Shown here piece by piece: positions 36,850 through 44,888 of a stretch of 61,811 nt of DNA. Under the pieces are notes generated by a model. It did no database searches, was not told the origin of the DNA, and saw only the letters and a list, made by a program, of their open reading frames with translations. How positions within the stretch are numbered: the first letter of the stretch is position 1; each line of letters opens with the position of its first letter. Origin of the DNA: Bacillota bacterium. GTDB taxonomy: Bacteria; Bacillota_C; Negativicutes; CTSoil-072. The stretch lies in NCBI GenBank assembly GCA_017861495.1, contig JAGFXW010000002.1, positions 1 to 61,811 of the forward strand, in the 5' to 3' direction. Made by a program: the position numbers and the translations under genes.

Positions 36850-37504
36850 AAAGAGGAAGCCTATCCTTCTTCTTTTTGACAGGATAGGCTTTTTGGGTAG
36901 TTGGTGTTTGGTTGTCATTAATGGTCAGAAGGTTGAGCAGGCCGTGGGTGAGGCTTTCGATGCTGATGAGGATGTTGCGGGTGTGGTCGCTATACAGATC
37001 GAGAGTATTGAAATTTTGGAAAAGGGTCTGGTATGGAGCGTGGGCCTCGGCCAGCCTGGCGTTGCGCAGTTGGTTTTCTATGGCCCGGGCTGACAGAAAA
37101 ACGGTGAGAGTCATCCCGTTATATAAATGCACCTTGCAGTGCGGTTTTTCTTCGTTGGTTACGGCTTGTTCAAAGCTTTCGACGGCGCAGGCATTGATAT
37201 ATCCTGTGCAGTTGTCGCCTTTTATTTTCGCCTGGCGGACTTTCATCGGGCATAGCAGGACTGCCGGACAGAAGGCCAATGGCTGTAGAAGCTGGCTATG
37301 GGTTACTTCCCGGGCATTGCTGCGCAGCGCGCCAAGATCGATCGCCTGCCGGCGGGCTAATTGCTGTATAAACGTACGAACCTGGACTGTTACGACAAAT
37401 TTTTCTCCGTCCATGGAGAGGATCAAGGTAGTATCGCCATTCTCGCGGTATTGCGGCAGGATTGCTGCAATCTGCTGCGGGTGCGATACGATTTGATGGA
37501 TCAT
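36815..37504 (-). CDS. Divergent ComK-like protein (putative competence transcription factor)
   Basis: The 229-residue protein follows the ComK plan. An early ILPQYRENGDTTLILSMDGE resembles the opening AxxPVYxENG with a following strand. A middle LAFCPAVLLCPMKV corresponds to the xxFFPTxS block. A later CKVHLYNGMTLTVFLSARA, then IENQLRNARLAEA, corresponds to the VxFxNGxxxxxxVSxxSFENQxxRA block. I see this by eye only, and identity is low. AGGGAG precedes the ATG at a good distance. The tail after residue 190 is basic and covers a terminator, so its end may be variable. Convergence with a secretin gene and nearness to comF and recD2 fit a competence role. Confidence 0.45.
   Translation of the reverse strand: MIHQIVSHPQQIAAILPQYRENGDTTLILSMDGEKFVVTVQVRTFIQQLARRQAIDLGALRSNAREVTHSQLLQPLAFCPAVLLCPMKVRQAKIKGDNCTGYINACAVESFEQAVTNEEKPHCKVHLYNGMTLTVFLSARAIENQLRNARLAEAHAPYQTLFQNFNTLDLYSDHTRNILISIESLTHGLLNLLTINDNQTPTTQKAYPVKKKKDRLPLFTPRSGPSKKS
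36858..36895. terminator. Terminator between the secretin and the convergent ComK-like gene
   Basis: AGCCTATCCT pairs with AGGATAGGCT, followed by TTTT. It lies just after the secretin stop and inside the last codons of the minus-strand gene. Confidence 0.7.
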
Positions 37505-37563
37505 TACGTCATCTCCCTAGTCAATTTGCATCCGGTGCAGTTTTTATGCTAACAAAGTTTTCC

Positions 37564-37716
37564 ATGGATTTCAAGCCCTTATTTAGAAAAAATATGAATA
37601 ATCAGCCTGACTGAAACGGCGATTCTTGTATTGTTGGCGGGCGATTGCAGGAAATAAAATTTTTTTGCCGAATGGAATCTGTCAGTCCAAAGCTCGGCGA
37701 AGCAGCCGGGTTTTTT
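37564..37716 (+). promoter_or_regulatory. Leader of the ABC-F gene with short ORF and terminator
   Basis: A 16-codon frame (37564-37614, MDFKPLFRKNMNNQPD) is followed by a terminator hairpin, CTCGGC-GAAGCA-GCCGGG with TTTTTT, ending 21 bases before the ABC-F start. ABC-F resistance genes are often controlled by ribosome-mediated attenuation in such leaders. The short ORF has no good ribosome-binding site, so this is tentative. Confidence 0.35.
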
Positions 37717-37736
37717 AATGATTTTTGAGGTGAATT

Positions 37737-39740
37737 ATGAGCGTGTTTCGGGTAGGAAATTTAACAAAAGCATATGGGACGCATACGGTGTTCGCTGATG
37801 TCAGTTTTGAATTGCGCCGGGGTGAGAAAGTGGGCTTGATCGGCGCGAACGGCTGCGGTAAGACGACACTGCTGCGCTGTATTATGGGCCGGGAGGCGGC
37901 GGATAGCGGTTCGGTGACGCTGCCGGCGGGGGAAACGGTCGGCTGGGTCGAGCAGGAAGGCGGGTTTGGCGGTGGAACGCTGTATGAGGAACTGCTGGCC
38001 GGGTTTCGTGATGTGTTGGCGCATCAGGCGGAGATGAACCGTCTGGAGAAGGCGATTGCCCGCGAGACGGAGGAAGAAGGGCTGGCGGGGCTGATGAAGT
38101 CCTATGCGGCGGCGGTGCAGCGGTTCGAGCATGGCGGCGGCTATGGGTATGAGGCTGCAATCCGGCGGGTGGCGGCGGGCCTGGGTTTTTCGGCCGAGGA
38201 TCTGGAGCGGCCGGTGGCGGATTTTTCGGGCGGACAGAAAACGCGGATCGGTTTGGCGCGGGCGCTGGTCCGTCAGCCGGATTTTTTGTTTTTGGATGAA
38301 CCGACCAACCATCTGGATATCGGGATGGTGGAATGGTTGGAGGATTTTTTGCGCGAGTATGCCGGCGGGGTACTGGTGATTTCGCATGACCGCTATTTTC
38401 TCGATCAGGTGGCGGAACGGATACTGGAGCTGGAAAACGGGACGCTGACGGCGTACCGCGGCAATTATTCCCGCTATCTGGTCCAGAAGGAGGAACGGGT
38501 TGCCAGCCAGCAAGAGGCATACGACAAGCAGCAGGAGTACATCACCAAGACGGAGGCGTATATCGACCGCTTCCGGGCCGGGATCAAGTCCAAGCAGGCC
38601 CGCGGGCGGCAGTCGCAGCTGGACCGGCTGGAGCGGCTGAACGCCCCGGCCGAGAAACGGCAGTTCACGTTGGAATTGCCGATGCTGACGGACAGTGCGG
38701 AGCGGGTGGCGGAGTTGGACCGGGTGAAGGCGGCCTACGGACCCAAGGTGATTTTTGAAGAGTTGTCGCTGCTGCTGCGGCGCGGGCAGGGTGTGGCTCT
38801 GGTCGGCCCGAACGGAGCCGGCAAGACGACGCTGCTGAAGCTGCTTGCGGGCGAGCTGGCGCCGACCAAGGGTTCGGTGAAATTGGGCAGCCGGGTGCGG
38901 CTGGGCTATTTTGCCCAGGAGCATGAGGGACTGGATCCGGACAACCGGATGCTGGATGAATTGATGAAGGAGTTTGGCTTCGGCGAGGAACAGGCGCGCA
39001 ACTATCTGGGGGCGATGCTGTTTCGCGGCGATGAGGTGTATAAGCTGATCGGCGAATTGAGCGGCGGCGAAAAGGCGCGGCTGGCGCTCTTGAAGCTGAT
39101 GCTGACCGGGGCGAATTTTCTGCTCTTGGATGAGCCGACCAACCACTTGGACATTCCCGGCAAGGAAGCGGTGGAAGAAGCGCTGGGCGAGTATCCGGGC
39201 ACGTTTTTGACGGTGTCGCATGACCGCTATTTCCTCGACCGGGTGGCAGATCATGTCCTGGAGCTGGCCGACGGAAAACTGACCGTCTATGTGGGCAACT
39301 ACAGCTATTATCGCGAGAAGAAGCAGGCCGCCAAAGCGGAAGCGGCAAAGGCCGAGGCGGAAGCCTCCCGGCTGGCCGAACTGGCGGCGGCCAGGGCTAA
39401 ACCGGCTGGCGGGAAGAGTGAGCCAGGTTTGGCGGTGGGCGCTGCGGCTGGTGATGAAGCCGATGGTGTTGGCGGTGTTGCGGAAGAGGCGGCACGGTCC
39501 CAAGGTAGCAAAGCGGTGAAGCCGCGCAGCCGGGACCGGCAGGAAGGCGAGCGGCGGATGGCGGCGCTGGAACTGGAGATCCGCGAGTATGAGGGGCTAC
39601 TGTCGGTGCTGGAGAAACGGCTGGCCGATCCGGCCAGCCATGCGGATCCGGCGGCCAGCCAGGCGCTGGCCGATGAGTATGCAGAGATCAAGGCGTATCT
39701 GGATGCGCGGTATGAGGAATGGATGGAGTACTGCGGATAA
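37737..39740 (+). CDS. ABC-F family ATPase (Uup/YdiF-like)
   Basis: The 667-residue soluble protein has two ABC domains and no membrane part. Walker A motifs are GANGCGKTT near residue 37 and GPNGAGKTT near residue 356. Signature and Walker B segments are FSGGQKTRIGLARALV with FLFLDEPTNHLD, and LSGGEKARLALLKLML with FLLLDEPTNHLD. The linker between the domains is charged, and a C-terminal Ala/Glu-rich coiled coil (about residues 520-667) follows, as in Uup/YdiF. ABC-F proteins act on the ribosome. Low similarity to known resistance types cannot be judged by eye. Confidence 0.9.
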   Translation: MSVFRVGNLTKAYGTHTVFADVSFELRRGEKVGLIGANGCGKTTLLRCIMGREAADSGSVTLPAGETVGWVEQEGGFGGGTLYEELLAGFRDVLAHQAEMNRLEKAIARETEEEGLAGLMKSYAAAVQRFEHGGGYGYEAAIRRVAAGLGFSAEDLERPVADFSGGQKTRIGLARALVRQPDFLFLDEPTNHLDIGMVEWLEDFLREYAGGVLVISHDRYFLDQVAERILELENGTLTAYRGNYSRYLVQKEERVASQQEAYDKQQEYITKTEAYIDRFRAGIKSKQARGRQSQLDRLERLNAPAEKRQFTLELPMLTDSAERVAELDRVKAAYGPKVIFEELSLLLRRGQGVALVGPNGAGKTTLLKLLAGELAPTKGSVKLGSRVRLGYFAQEHEGLDPDNRMLDELMKEFGFGEEQARNYLGAMLFRGDEVYKLIGELSGGEKARLALLKLMLTGANFLLLDEPTNHLDIPGKEAVEEALGEYPGTFLTVSHDRYFLDRVADHVLELADGKLTVYVGNYSYYREKKQAAKAEAAKAEAEASRLAELAAARAKPAGGKSEPGLAVGAAAGDEADGVGGVAEEAARSQGSKAVKPRSRDRQEGERRMAALELEIREYEGLLSVLEKRLADPASHADPAASQALADEYAEIKAYLDARYEEWMEYCG

Positions 39741-39882
39741 TTACCATCGCCTCGACTCATCTCGTTAACAGCCTGTAAGACTCGAACTAAATTCGCACTA
39801 AGGGTTTGTGCGGGCTAAAGAAGACCCTTCAAAACCAAGGCTCATTCATGACGCTTGACCTCGGCTCATGGTAATTATCCGC
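39733..39882. repeat. Variable-arm palindromic repeat, subfamily A with nested scaffold, copy 4
   Basis: Arms GCGGATAATTACC and GGTAATTATCCGC enclose ATCGCCTCGACTCATCTCG and GACGCTTGACCTCGGCTCAT. The scaffold words AACAGCCTGTAAG, ACTCGAACTAAATTCGC and CCAAGGCTCATTCAT match the copy at 29505. A different hairpin (AAGGGT/ACCCTT) sits at the variable position. The left arm includes the last codons and stop of the ABC-F gene. Confidence 0.75.
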
Positions 39883-39938
39883 TTCGGCGAGGGAACGGTA
39901 AAAAATGTTGAATGAGTGGCTATAATTATCACAAAAAA

Positions 39939-40022
39939 ACCGAGAATAACCGGATCAAATCCAACGCTGCGACGTTATCACTTGACCTTCGCTTATGGAT
40001 GTGATCCGGTTATTTTTGCGGT
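39939..40022. repeat. Variable-arm palindromic repeat, subfamily A, copy 5
   Basis: Arms AATAACCGGATCAAATCC and GGATGTGATCCGGTTATT (one mismatch) enclose AACGCTGCGAC-GTT-ATCACTTGACC then TTCGCTTAT. The right arm runs into TTTTTGCGGT, so the stem could also act as a terminator. Confidence 0.75.
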
Positions 40023-40150
40023 AATGGTATAGATATCGTCGCTTGACCTCGGCTCATGGATATGATCTTGCTATTTTCACGGTAGAAGTTGATTGTCGAT
40101 ATGGCACTTGCCTTCGGCTTATGGTAATTATCCGCTTATGCGGAGGAAAT
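40023..40150. repeat. Two half-copies of the palindromic repeat
   Basis: ATCGTCGCTTGACCTCGGCT (then CATGG) near 40035 and GGCACTTGCCTTCGGCTTAT (then GG) near 40102 are right halves of the subfamily A core without a left half. The second is followed by TAATTATCCGC, as in the right arm at 39870. Confidence 0.55.
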
Positions 40151-40225
40151 AATGTTTCAGCTCACCCCCATTGATTACTGATGTATAATTATGGTACGAT
40201 AAAGCCATAGAAAGGGGCTGGTAAT

Positions 40226-40486
40226 ATGCCGCAGATCATTCCAATCCGCGATTTGAAAAACACCAGTGAGATTTCTCGCAGATGTCATGCATCCAATGAA
40301 CCAATTTTCGTTACAAAAAATGGGTATGGCGATATGGTTATTATGAGTATGGAAATGTATGAGAAAAAAATGTTTATGCTCGATGTCTATAGTAAGATTG
40401 CAGCCGCTGAAGATCAATTGGCAGAAGGAAAAATGCTTGACGGGGACGTTTCTATAAAAAGTATAAAAGAAAAATATAATGTATAA
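40226..40486 (+). CDS. YefM/Phd-type antitoxin
   Basis: The 86-residue protein begins MPQIIPIRDLKNTSEISRRC, then EPIFVTKNGYGDMVIMSMEM, the Phd/YefM fold with its DNA-binding N-terminus and acidic helical tail that wraps the toxin. GAAAGGGG precedes the ATG. It overlaps the toxin gene by 8 bases, the usual antitoxin-first order. The antitoxin likely represses its own promoter; a TATAAT lies about 40 bases upstream. Confidence 0.85.
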   Translation: MPQIIPIRDLKNTSEISRRCHASNEPIFVTKNGYGDMVIMSMEMYEKKMFMLDVYSKIAAAEDQLAEGKMLDGDVSIKSIKEKYNV

Positions 40487-40787
40487 ATTACTTGTTTCAG
40501 AACTTGCGCATCAAGACTTAGACAATATTGTTTCATACATTGCTGTACAATTGGCTAACCAAAAGGCGGCTGGAGATTTTCTTGATGAAGTGGCTGTTTG
40601 TTATGGTTTTTTGAAAGATAATCCAATGATGTATGAACGATGTCAAGACAGACGGTTGGTAATCGAAGGATACCGCAAAGTAGTGATTAAGAACTATGTG
40701 CTTGTTTATAAGGTCGATGAAACTTCACATACTGTTAACGTTATGCGCTTTTTCTACTGTGCGCAGGATTATATAAAATTACTATAA
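40479..40787 (+). CDS. RelE/ParE-family toxin
   Basis: The 102-residue protein has the RelE/ParE plan: VSELAHQDLDNIVSYIAVQL, an alpha hairpin, then MYERCQDRRLVIEGYRKVVI, KNYVLVYKVDE and VNVMRFFYCAQDYIKLL. The R-x-x-x-x-x-x-Y-R and final beta strand suit a ribosome-dependent mRNA endonuclease or a gyrase-directed ParE. Pairing with the antitoxin upstream supports a type II system. No sign of damage is seen. Confidence 0.85.
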   Translation: MYKLLVSELAHQDLDNIVSYIAVQLANQKAAGDFLDEVAVCYGFLKDNPMMYERCQDRRLVIEGYRKVVIKNYVLVYKVDETSHTVNVMRFFYCAQDYIKLL

Positions 40788-40871
40788 TGTAATGATGCTG
40801 AAAGAGAAGTTGATTTTCATGGTAATGAATAAAAAACTATCCAGTCGCGTCGAAAAACAGTTGATGCAAGA

Positions 40872-40961
40872 ATGATTAAGGCTGAAAAACGAGAACTTAT
40901 GGCCTCTGTTGCAAAAGCAGGGAAAAAATATGAAAATATGCTCAGACGTTTAAGTAAGTGA
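40872..40961 (+). other. Possible 29-residue fragment in the gap before recD2
   Basis: The frame reads MIKAEKRELMASVAKAGKKY then ENMLRRLSK, and continues upstream without a start, so it may be the tail of a lost gene. The rest of the 377-base gap (40788-41164) holds nothing I recognise. Confidence 0.2.
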
Positions 40962-41164
40962 ATAACTGGATTTTCGGCTGTTGCCTGATACCCGGCAGCA
41001 GTTTTTTTCGTTTTAGCGGGGAGCAATAATTTATATTTTGCTATATATAGTAATAGATGTAGTTAGCCGCTTTCGACGCTATGGATAAAGGGAAAACAAG
41101 CAGGAATTAGAACGATTGTTCGCGAATATATAGGCATGATTTTTGGTATGAGGTTCAGGCGGGA

Positions 41165-43336
41165 GTGGCGGGCGTGGAGAAATTGACCGGATTGGTGGAA
41201 AACATTACATTTCAGGCGGAACAGGGCGGTTTCGTGGTGTTTCGTCTGAAGCTGCCGGGAGAAGGCGGAACGGTGCCGGTAGTGGGGAATGTCTCTGCGC
41301 CGTTTATCGGCGACCAGTTGGATATGGACGGCGAATGGGTGGAACATGCGCGCTTCGGGCGGCAGTTCCGTGTGGCCTCCTACCGGCGGGTTGCTCCTAC
41401 CACGACGGCCGGCATTGAACGGTTTTTGGCCTCCGGCGCGGTGAAAGGGATCGGCCCTTCCATGGCCGCCCGTCTGGTGGAGCATTTCGGCGCGCAGACG
41501 CTGGAGGTGCTGGATGTTTATCCGCACCGGTTGGTGGAGGTCTCGGGGATCGGTACGAAGAAGGCGGAGATGATCCGCCAGTCGTATGCGGAACTGGCTG
41601 AGATGCGCGAGGTGTTGCTGTATTTGGAGCTGCACGGCGTGACGGGCGCTTATGCGGCGAAGATTTTCGCCCATTATGGCTCGGCGTCGGTCGATGTGTT
41701 GAAGGAGAATCCTTACCAGTTGGCGGCCGATGTGGACGGGATTGGTTTTCGCACGGCGGACCAGATTGCAATGTCGCTCGGCATGCCGGTGGATTGCGGG
41801 GAGCGGCTGGCTGCCGGCATCCAGTATGCCTTACTGCAGATTTCGTTGAACGGGCATACCTGTGTGCCGGAAGAGCTGCTGGTGCAGGAGACGGCCAAGC
41901 TGCTGCGGGTGGAGCGTCTGGTGGTCGCAGAAGTATTGCAGCGCCTGATTCGTGAGGATCAGTTGTATACGGAAGACTATCACGGGATGGTATTGATTTA
42001 CCCCCGGTACTTATATTATGCGGAAAAACGGGCGGCGGAGCGGCTGTTGCAATTGCAGCAGAGGGCCCGGCCTACGGCGCAGGGCGACCATGAAGCGACG
42101 GTGGCGGAGTGGGAAGCCCATTCCGGGATTCAGTTGGCGGCGGCCCAGCATGAAGCGCTGGTATCGGCTTTGCGGCATGGGGTATTGGTCTTGACCGGTG
42201 GCCCCGGTACCGGGAAAACGACGGTGGTCAAGGGAATTCTCGGTGTGCTGCAGGAACAGCGCTTTGTGATTAAGCTGGCGGCGCCGACGGGCCGGGCGGC
42301 CAAACGGCTCAGCGAGGCTTCCGGCTGCGAGGCGGTAACGGTCCACCGCTTGCTCGAGTCGACGGGCGGTGTGGAAGGGGCGCCGTTGTTTCTGCGGACG
42401 GCGGAAAATCCGTTGGAGGCCGACGTGGTGATTATCGATGAAGCGTCGATGCTGGATATTTCTCTGACCAGTTATTTGCTGCAGGCGGTGCCGGACGGCT
42501 GCCGGGTCATTTTCGTGGGCGATGTGGATCAACTGCCGGCGGTAGGGCCGGGATCGGTTCTGAAGGATATCATTCGCTCCGAGGTGACGCCGGTGGTCCG
42601 GTTGACGGAGGTGTTCCGGCAAAGCGGGGAAAGCCCGATCATTCTCAACGCACACCGCATTAATCGCGGGTTGCTGCCGGATATTTCTTCCAGTCTGGAT
42701 TTTCAATTTTTGCCGCTTGCCGACAGCGAGGCTGTGGCCCGTAAGATTGTTGAACTGTGCAGCGATGAATTGCCGGCAACCGGCTATGGCGGCTGGGGCG
42801 ATGTGCAGGTGTTGTCGCCGATGCACCGCCAGGATTGCGGCGTGGAAAATTTGAACCGGATGCTGCAGGCGGCAATGAACCCGCCGGCTGAGTATGAGGA
42901 GTCGGTGAACGGAATCAATCAGGAATTCCGGCCCGGCGATAAGGTGATGCAGATCCGCAATAATTATGAAAAGAATGTCTTTAACGGTGATATCGGTTTG
43001 ATTGCCCGGATTGAGTCGGGTCGCGTGACGGTCCGTTATCCGGACCAGGATGTGGTGTATGAACGGCGGGATATCGATCAATTGCGCCTGGCGTATGCGA
43101 TGAGCGTGCACAAAAGCCAGGGCAGCGAATATCCGGTGGTGGTGATGCCGTTGGTTCCTGGACACCGGATGATGCTGCAGCGGAATTTATTGTATACGGC
43201 CGTGACCCGGGCCAAGGAACGGGTGATCTTGCTGGGAACGAAAGCGGCTTTGCAGACGGCCTTGGATAATGACCGGACCCGGCGCCGTTATTCGCTGCTG
43301 GCAGAGAGATTACGCGGGGAGGGACTGTTATGTTGA
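41165..43336 (+). CDS. recD2: RecD2-type ATP-dependent DNA helicase
   Basis: RecD2 is a 5'-3' superfamily 1B helicase found without RecBC. The 723-residue protein has the long N-terminal region with helix-hairpin-helix segments (FLASGAVKGIGPSMAARLVE, DVYPHRLVEVSGIGTKKAEM), Walker A VLTGGPGTGKTTVVKG near residue 345, Walker B VVIIDEASMLD near 423, VFVGDVDQLPAVGPGSVLKD, and the C-terminal AYAMSVHKSQGSEYPVVV motif with AVTRAKERVILLG. It starts at GTG after GGCGGGA and overlaps comF by 7 bases. Confidence 0.92.
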   Translation: MAGVEKLTGLVENITFQAEQGGFVVFRLKLPGEGGTVPVVGNVSAPFIGDQLDMDGEWVEHARFGRQFRVASYRRVAPTTTAGIERFLASGAVKGIGPSMAARLVEHFGAQTLEVLDVYPHRLVEVSGIGTKKAEMIRQSYAELAEMREVLLYLELHGVTGAYAAKIFAHYGSASVDVLKENPYQLAADVDGIGFRTADQIAMSLGMPVDCGERLAAGIQYALLQISLNGHTCVPEELLVQETAKLLRVERLVVAEVLQRLIREDQLYTEDYHGMVLIYPRYLYYAEKRAAERLLQLQQRARPTAQGDHEATVAEWEAHSGIQLAAAQHEALVSALRHGVLVLTGGPGTGKTTVVKGILGVLQEQRFVIKLAAPTGRAAKRLSEASGCEAVTVHRLLESTGGVEGAPLFLRTAENPLEADVVIIDEASMLDISLTSYLLQAVPDGCRVIFVGDVDQLPAVGPGSVLKDIIRSEVTPVVRLTEVFRQSGESPIILNAHRINRGLLPDISSSLDFQFLPLADSEAVARKIVELCSDELPATGYGGWGDVQVLSPMHRQDCGVENLNRMLQAAMNPPAEYEESVNGINQEFRPGDKVMQIRNNYEKNVFNGDIGLIARIESGRVTVRYPDQDVVYERRDIDQLRLAYAMSVHKSQGSEYPVVVMPLVPGHRMMLQRNLLYTAVTRAKERVILLGTKAALQTALDNDRTRRRYSLLAERLRGEGLLC

Positions 43337-44013
43337 AGCCCATGGAAAGTTTATGGACGACAATGTTGGATTTACTCTATCCCCCAAAATGCCCGGCCTG
43401 CCAGGCATCCGTGCCGCATCATGGCGATTGGTGTCCGGCTTGCCGGCAGGGAGTGCTTGCGCCGCGGCTGCTATCCGGTCATGCCCATCATTTGCGCTAT
43501 TTGACGGAATGTTATGTGGTATGCCATTACCAAGGCGGCTTGAAACGGGTTCTGCATGACATGAAATTCCGCGGTGTGGAACGATATGCGCTGTCTTTGC
43601 AGCAGTTGCTGCAGGAGGGAACCGCCGGGTCCCGGCCGTTTCCGTTGTCCTTTGTTCCCGACCTTGTGCTTCCGGTTCCCTTGCATCCGGAACGGCGGGA
43701 CGTGCGCGGCTTTGACCAGACGGAACTGATTTTTCGTCCCTGGATCATGACCCGGCAATGGTCGTGGTCGGCCGGCGTGCTGGTGCGGGAGAAAAATACG
43801 ATGGCGCAATGGCGGCTGCCGCTCGTGGAACGGCGGGAAAATATAAAGGACGCGTTTTTTATCACGCGTCCGGAATTGATTGCAGGCAAACATATTTTGT
43901 TGGTGGATGATATTTTCACCAGCGGTTTGACAATGGATGAGTGCGCAAAGGTATTATGTGAGGCTGGCGCATTGGAAGTTCGCGGATTGGCGCTGGCCAG
44001 TGGGTCGCCGTAA
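43330..44013 (+). CDS. comF: ComF-family phosphoribosyltransferase-like protein
   Basis: ComF proteins help single-stranded DNA uptake or processing during transformation. The 227-residue protein has a double zinc finger at the N-terminus (LLYPPKCPACQASVPHHGDW then CPACR) and a phosphoribosyltransferase fold with LVLPVPLHPERRDVRGFDQT and the PRPP loop ILLVDDIFTSGLTMDECAKV. It overlaps recD2, an arrangement seen in several Firmicutes. It ends one base before the convergent HD-domain gene. Confidence 0.88.
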   Translation: MLKPMESLWTTMLDLLYPPKCPACQASVPHHGDWCPACRQGVLAPRLLSGHAHHLRYLTECYVVCHYQGGLKRVLHDMKFRGVERYALSLQQLLQEGTAGSRPFPLSFVPDLVLPVPLHPERRDVRGFDQTELIFRPWIMTRQWSWSAGVLVREKNTMAQWRLPLVERRENIKDAFFITRPELIAGKHILLVDDIFTSGLTMDECAKVLCEAGALEVRGLALASGSP

Positions 44014-44616
44014 TCAGCCGAGGGCGTCAATAAAGGCGCGGACTACATTGGTATCGAAAGCGGTACCGGCGTCATTCAACAAGGCGCGGATAGCGGCATC
44101 TTTCGTTTTGGTCCAGTTTTGCGTGCAGGGATTGATGCTGCTGTCGTAATGGTCGGTCACCGCGATGATGCGGGCGCCGAGGGGAATGTTCACTCCTTTG
44201 AGGCGTTTGGGATAGCCTTTGCCGTCCACCCGTTCATGGTGGTAGCGGATGTAAGGAATGATTTCCTGAAAAGCCGGAATGTTTTCCAGCATATAACTGC
44301 CTGCATTGCAGTGATTTTTGTAAACGGAGATTTCCCGCGTCGACAGATAAGGAAGTTTGGCTAAAACTGCATTGGGTACGGTAAGTTTGCCGATATCGTG
44401 CAGCAGGGCCGCCACGCGGATCCTTTCGATCTCTTCGCGCGGCAGCCGCATTTTAGCGGCGACGCTTACGGCATAGTTGGCTACTTGATGGCTGTGCTGA
44501 TAAAGCTTGGGGCTTTTAAGTTCCAGCAAATCCATAAAGTGGGCAATTATTTTCTTTAGAACTTCCTTATTGGCGGGAGTTGTTTCCGTACCTTGCAATA
44601 GTGTTAGCATATACAC
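44014..44616 (-). CDS. HD-GYP domain protein (putative c-di-GMP phosphodiesterase)
   Basis: The 200-residue protein is nearly all HD-GYP domain. Visible metal and catalytic residues are His in YQHSHQVANYAV, His-Asp in ALLHDIGKLTVPN, His in YKNHCNAGSYML, and the HHExxDGxGYP block as RYHHERVDGKGYPKRLKG. The later Asp is kept in ARIIAVTDHYD, but the usual AMTSDRPYR after it is replaced by SSINPCTQNW. There is no sensor domain. The start is GTG 44616 with GAGGAAAGG 9 bases upstream. It may tune c-di-GMP next to the flagellar genes. Confidence 0.8.
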   Translation of the reverse strand: MYMLTLLQGTETTPANKEVLKKIIAHFMDLLELKSPKLYQHSHQVANYAVSVAAKMRLPREEIERIRVAALLHDIGKLTVPNAVLAKLPYLSTREISVYKNHCNAGSYMLENIPAFQEIIPYIRYHHERVDGKGYPKRLKGVNIPLGARIIAVTDHYDSSINPCTQNWTKTKDAAIRALLNDAGTAFDTNVVRAFIDALG

Positions 44617-44888
44617 GAAAAACTGCCTTTCCTCATATAGTGAAGTAATATATACTTAGGCAAAAATAAGTATAATCCTGCTTGGTTTTATAAAAAAAAC
44701 ACGATTGTTTGAGAAATCTGACAAAATATTTTTATCTGTATTTTGGCTGTCGTCTGATAGAAAAAGTCTGAAAATACAGCGGAAATGTTAACACGGTAAA
44801 GTGCGGTAAGAGCAATTATACTGCAATTGGGGCGGAAAATGCAATGGTAATTTCTGCTGATTCAACAATCAAAAAGGAGTGTTTATTA

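Noticed and set aside
37761..39503. 580-residue open frame on the minus strand across the ABC-F gene
   Set aside because: Its Arg/His/Gln-rich composition and full overlap with an intact ABC-F protein mark it as a shadow.
42011..43165. 384-residue minus-strand frame opposite recD2
   Set aside because: It is a shadow of the RecD2 motor domain; it has no start signal or motif.
44014..44616. HD-GYP protein as catalytically dead
   Set aside because: The loop after the last Asp is unusual, but the His, HD, His, HH and Asp ligands and the GYP block are all present, so loss of activity is not supported.
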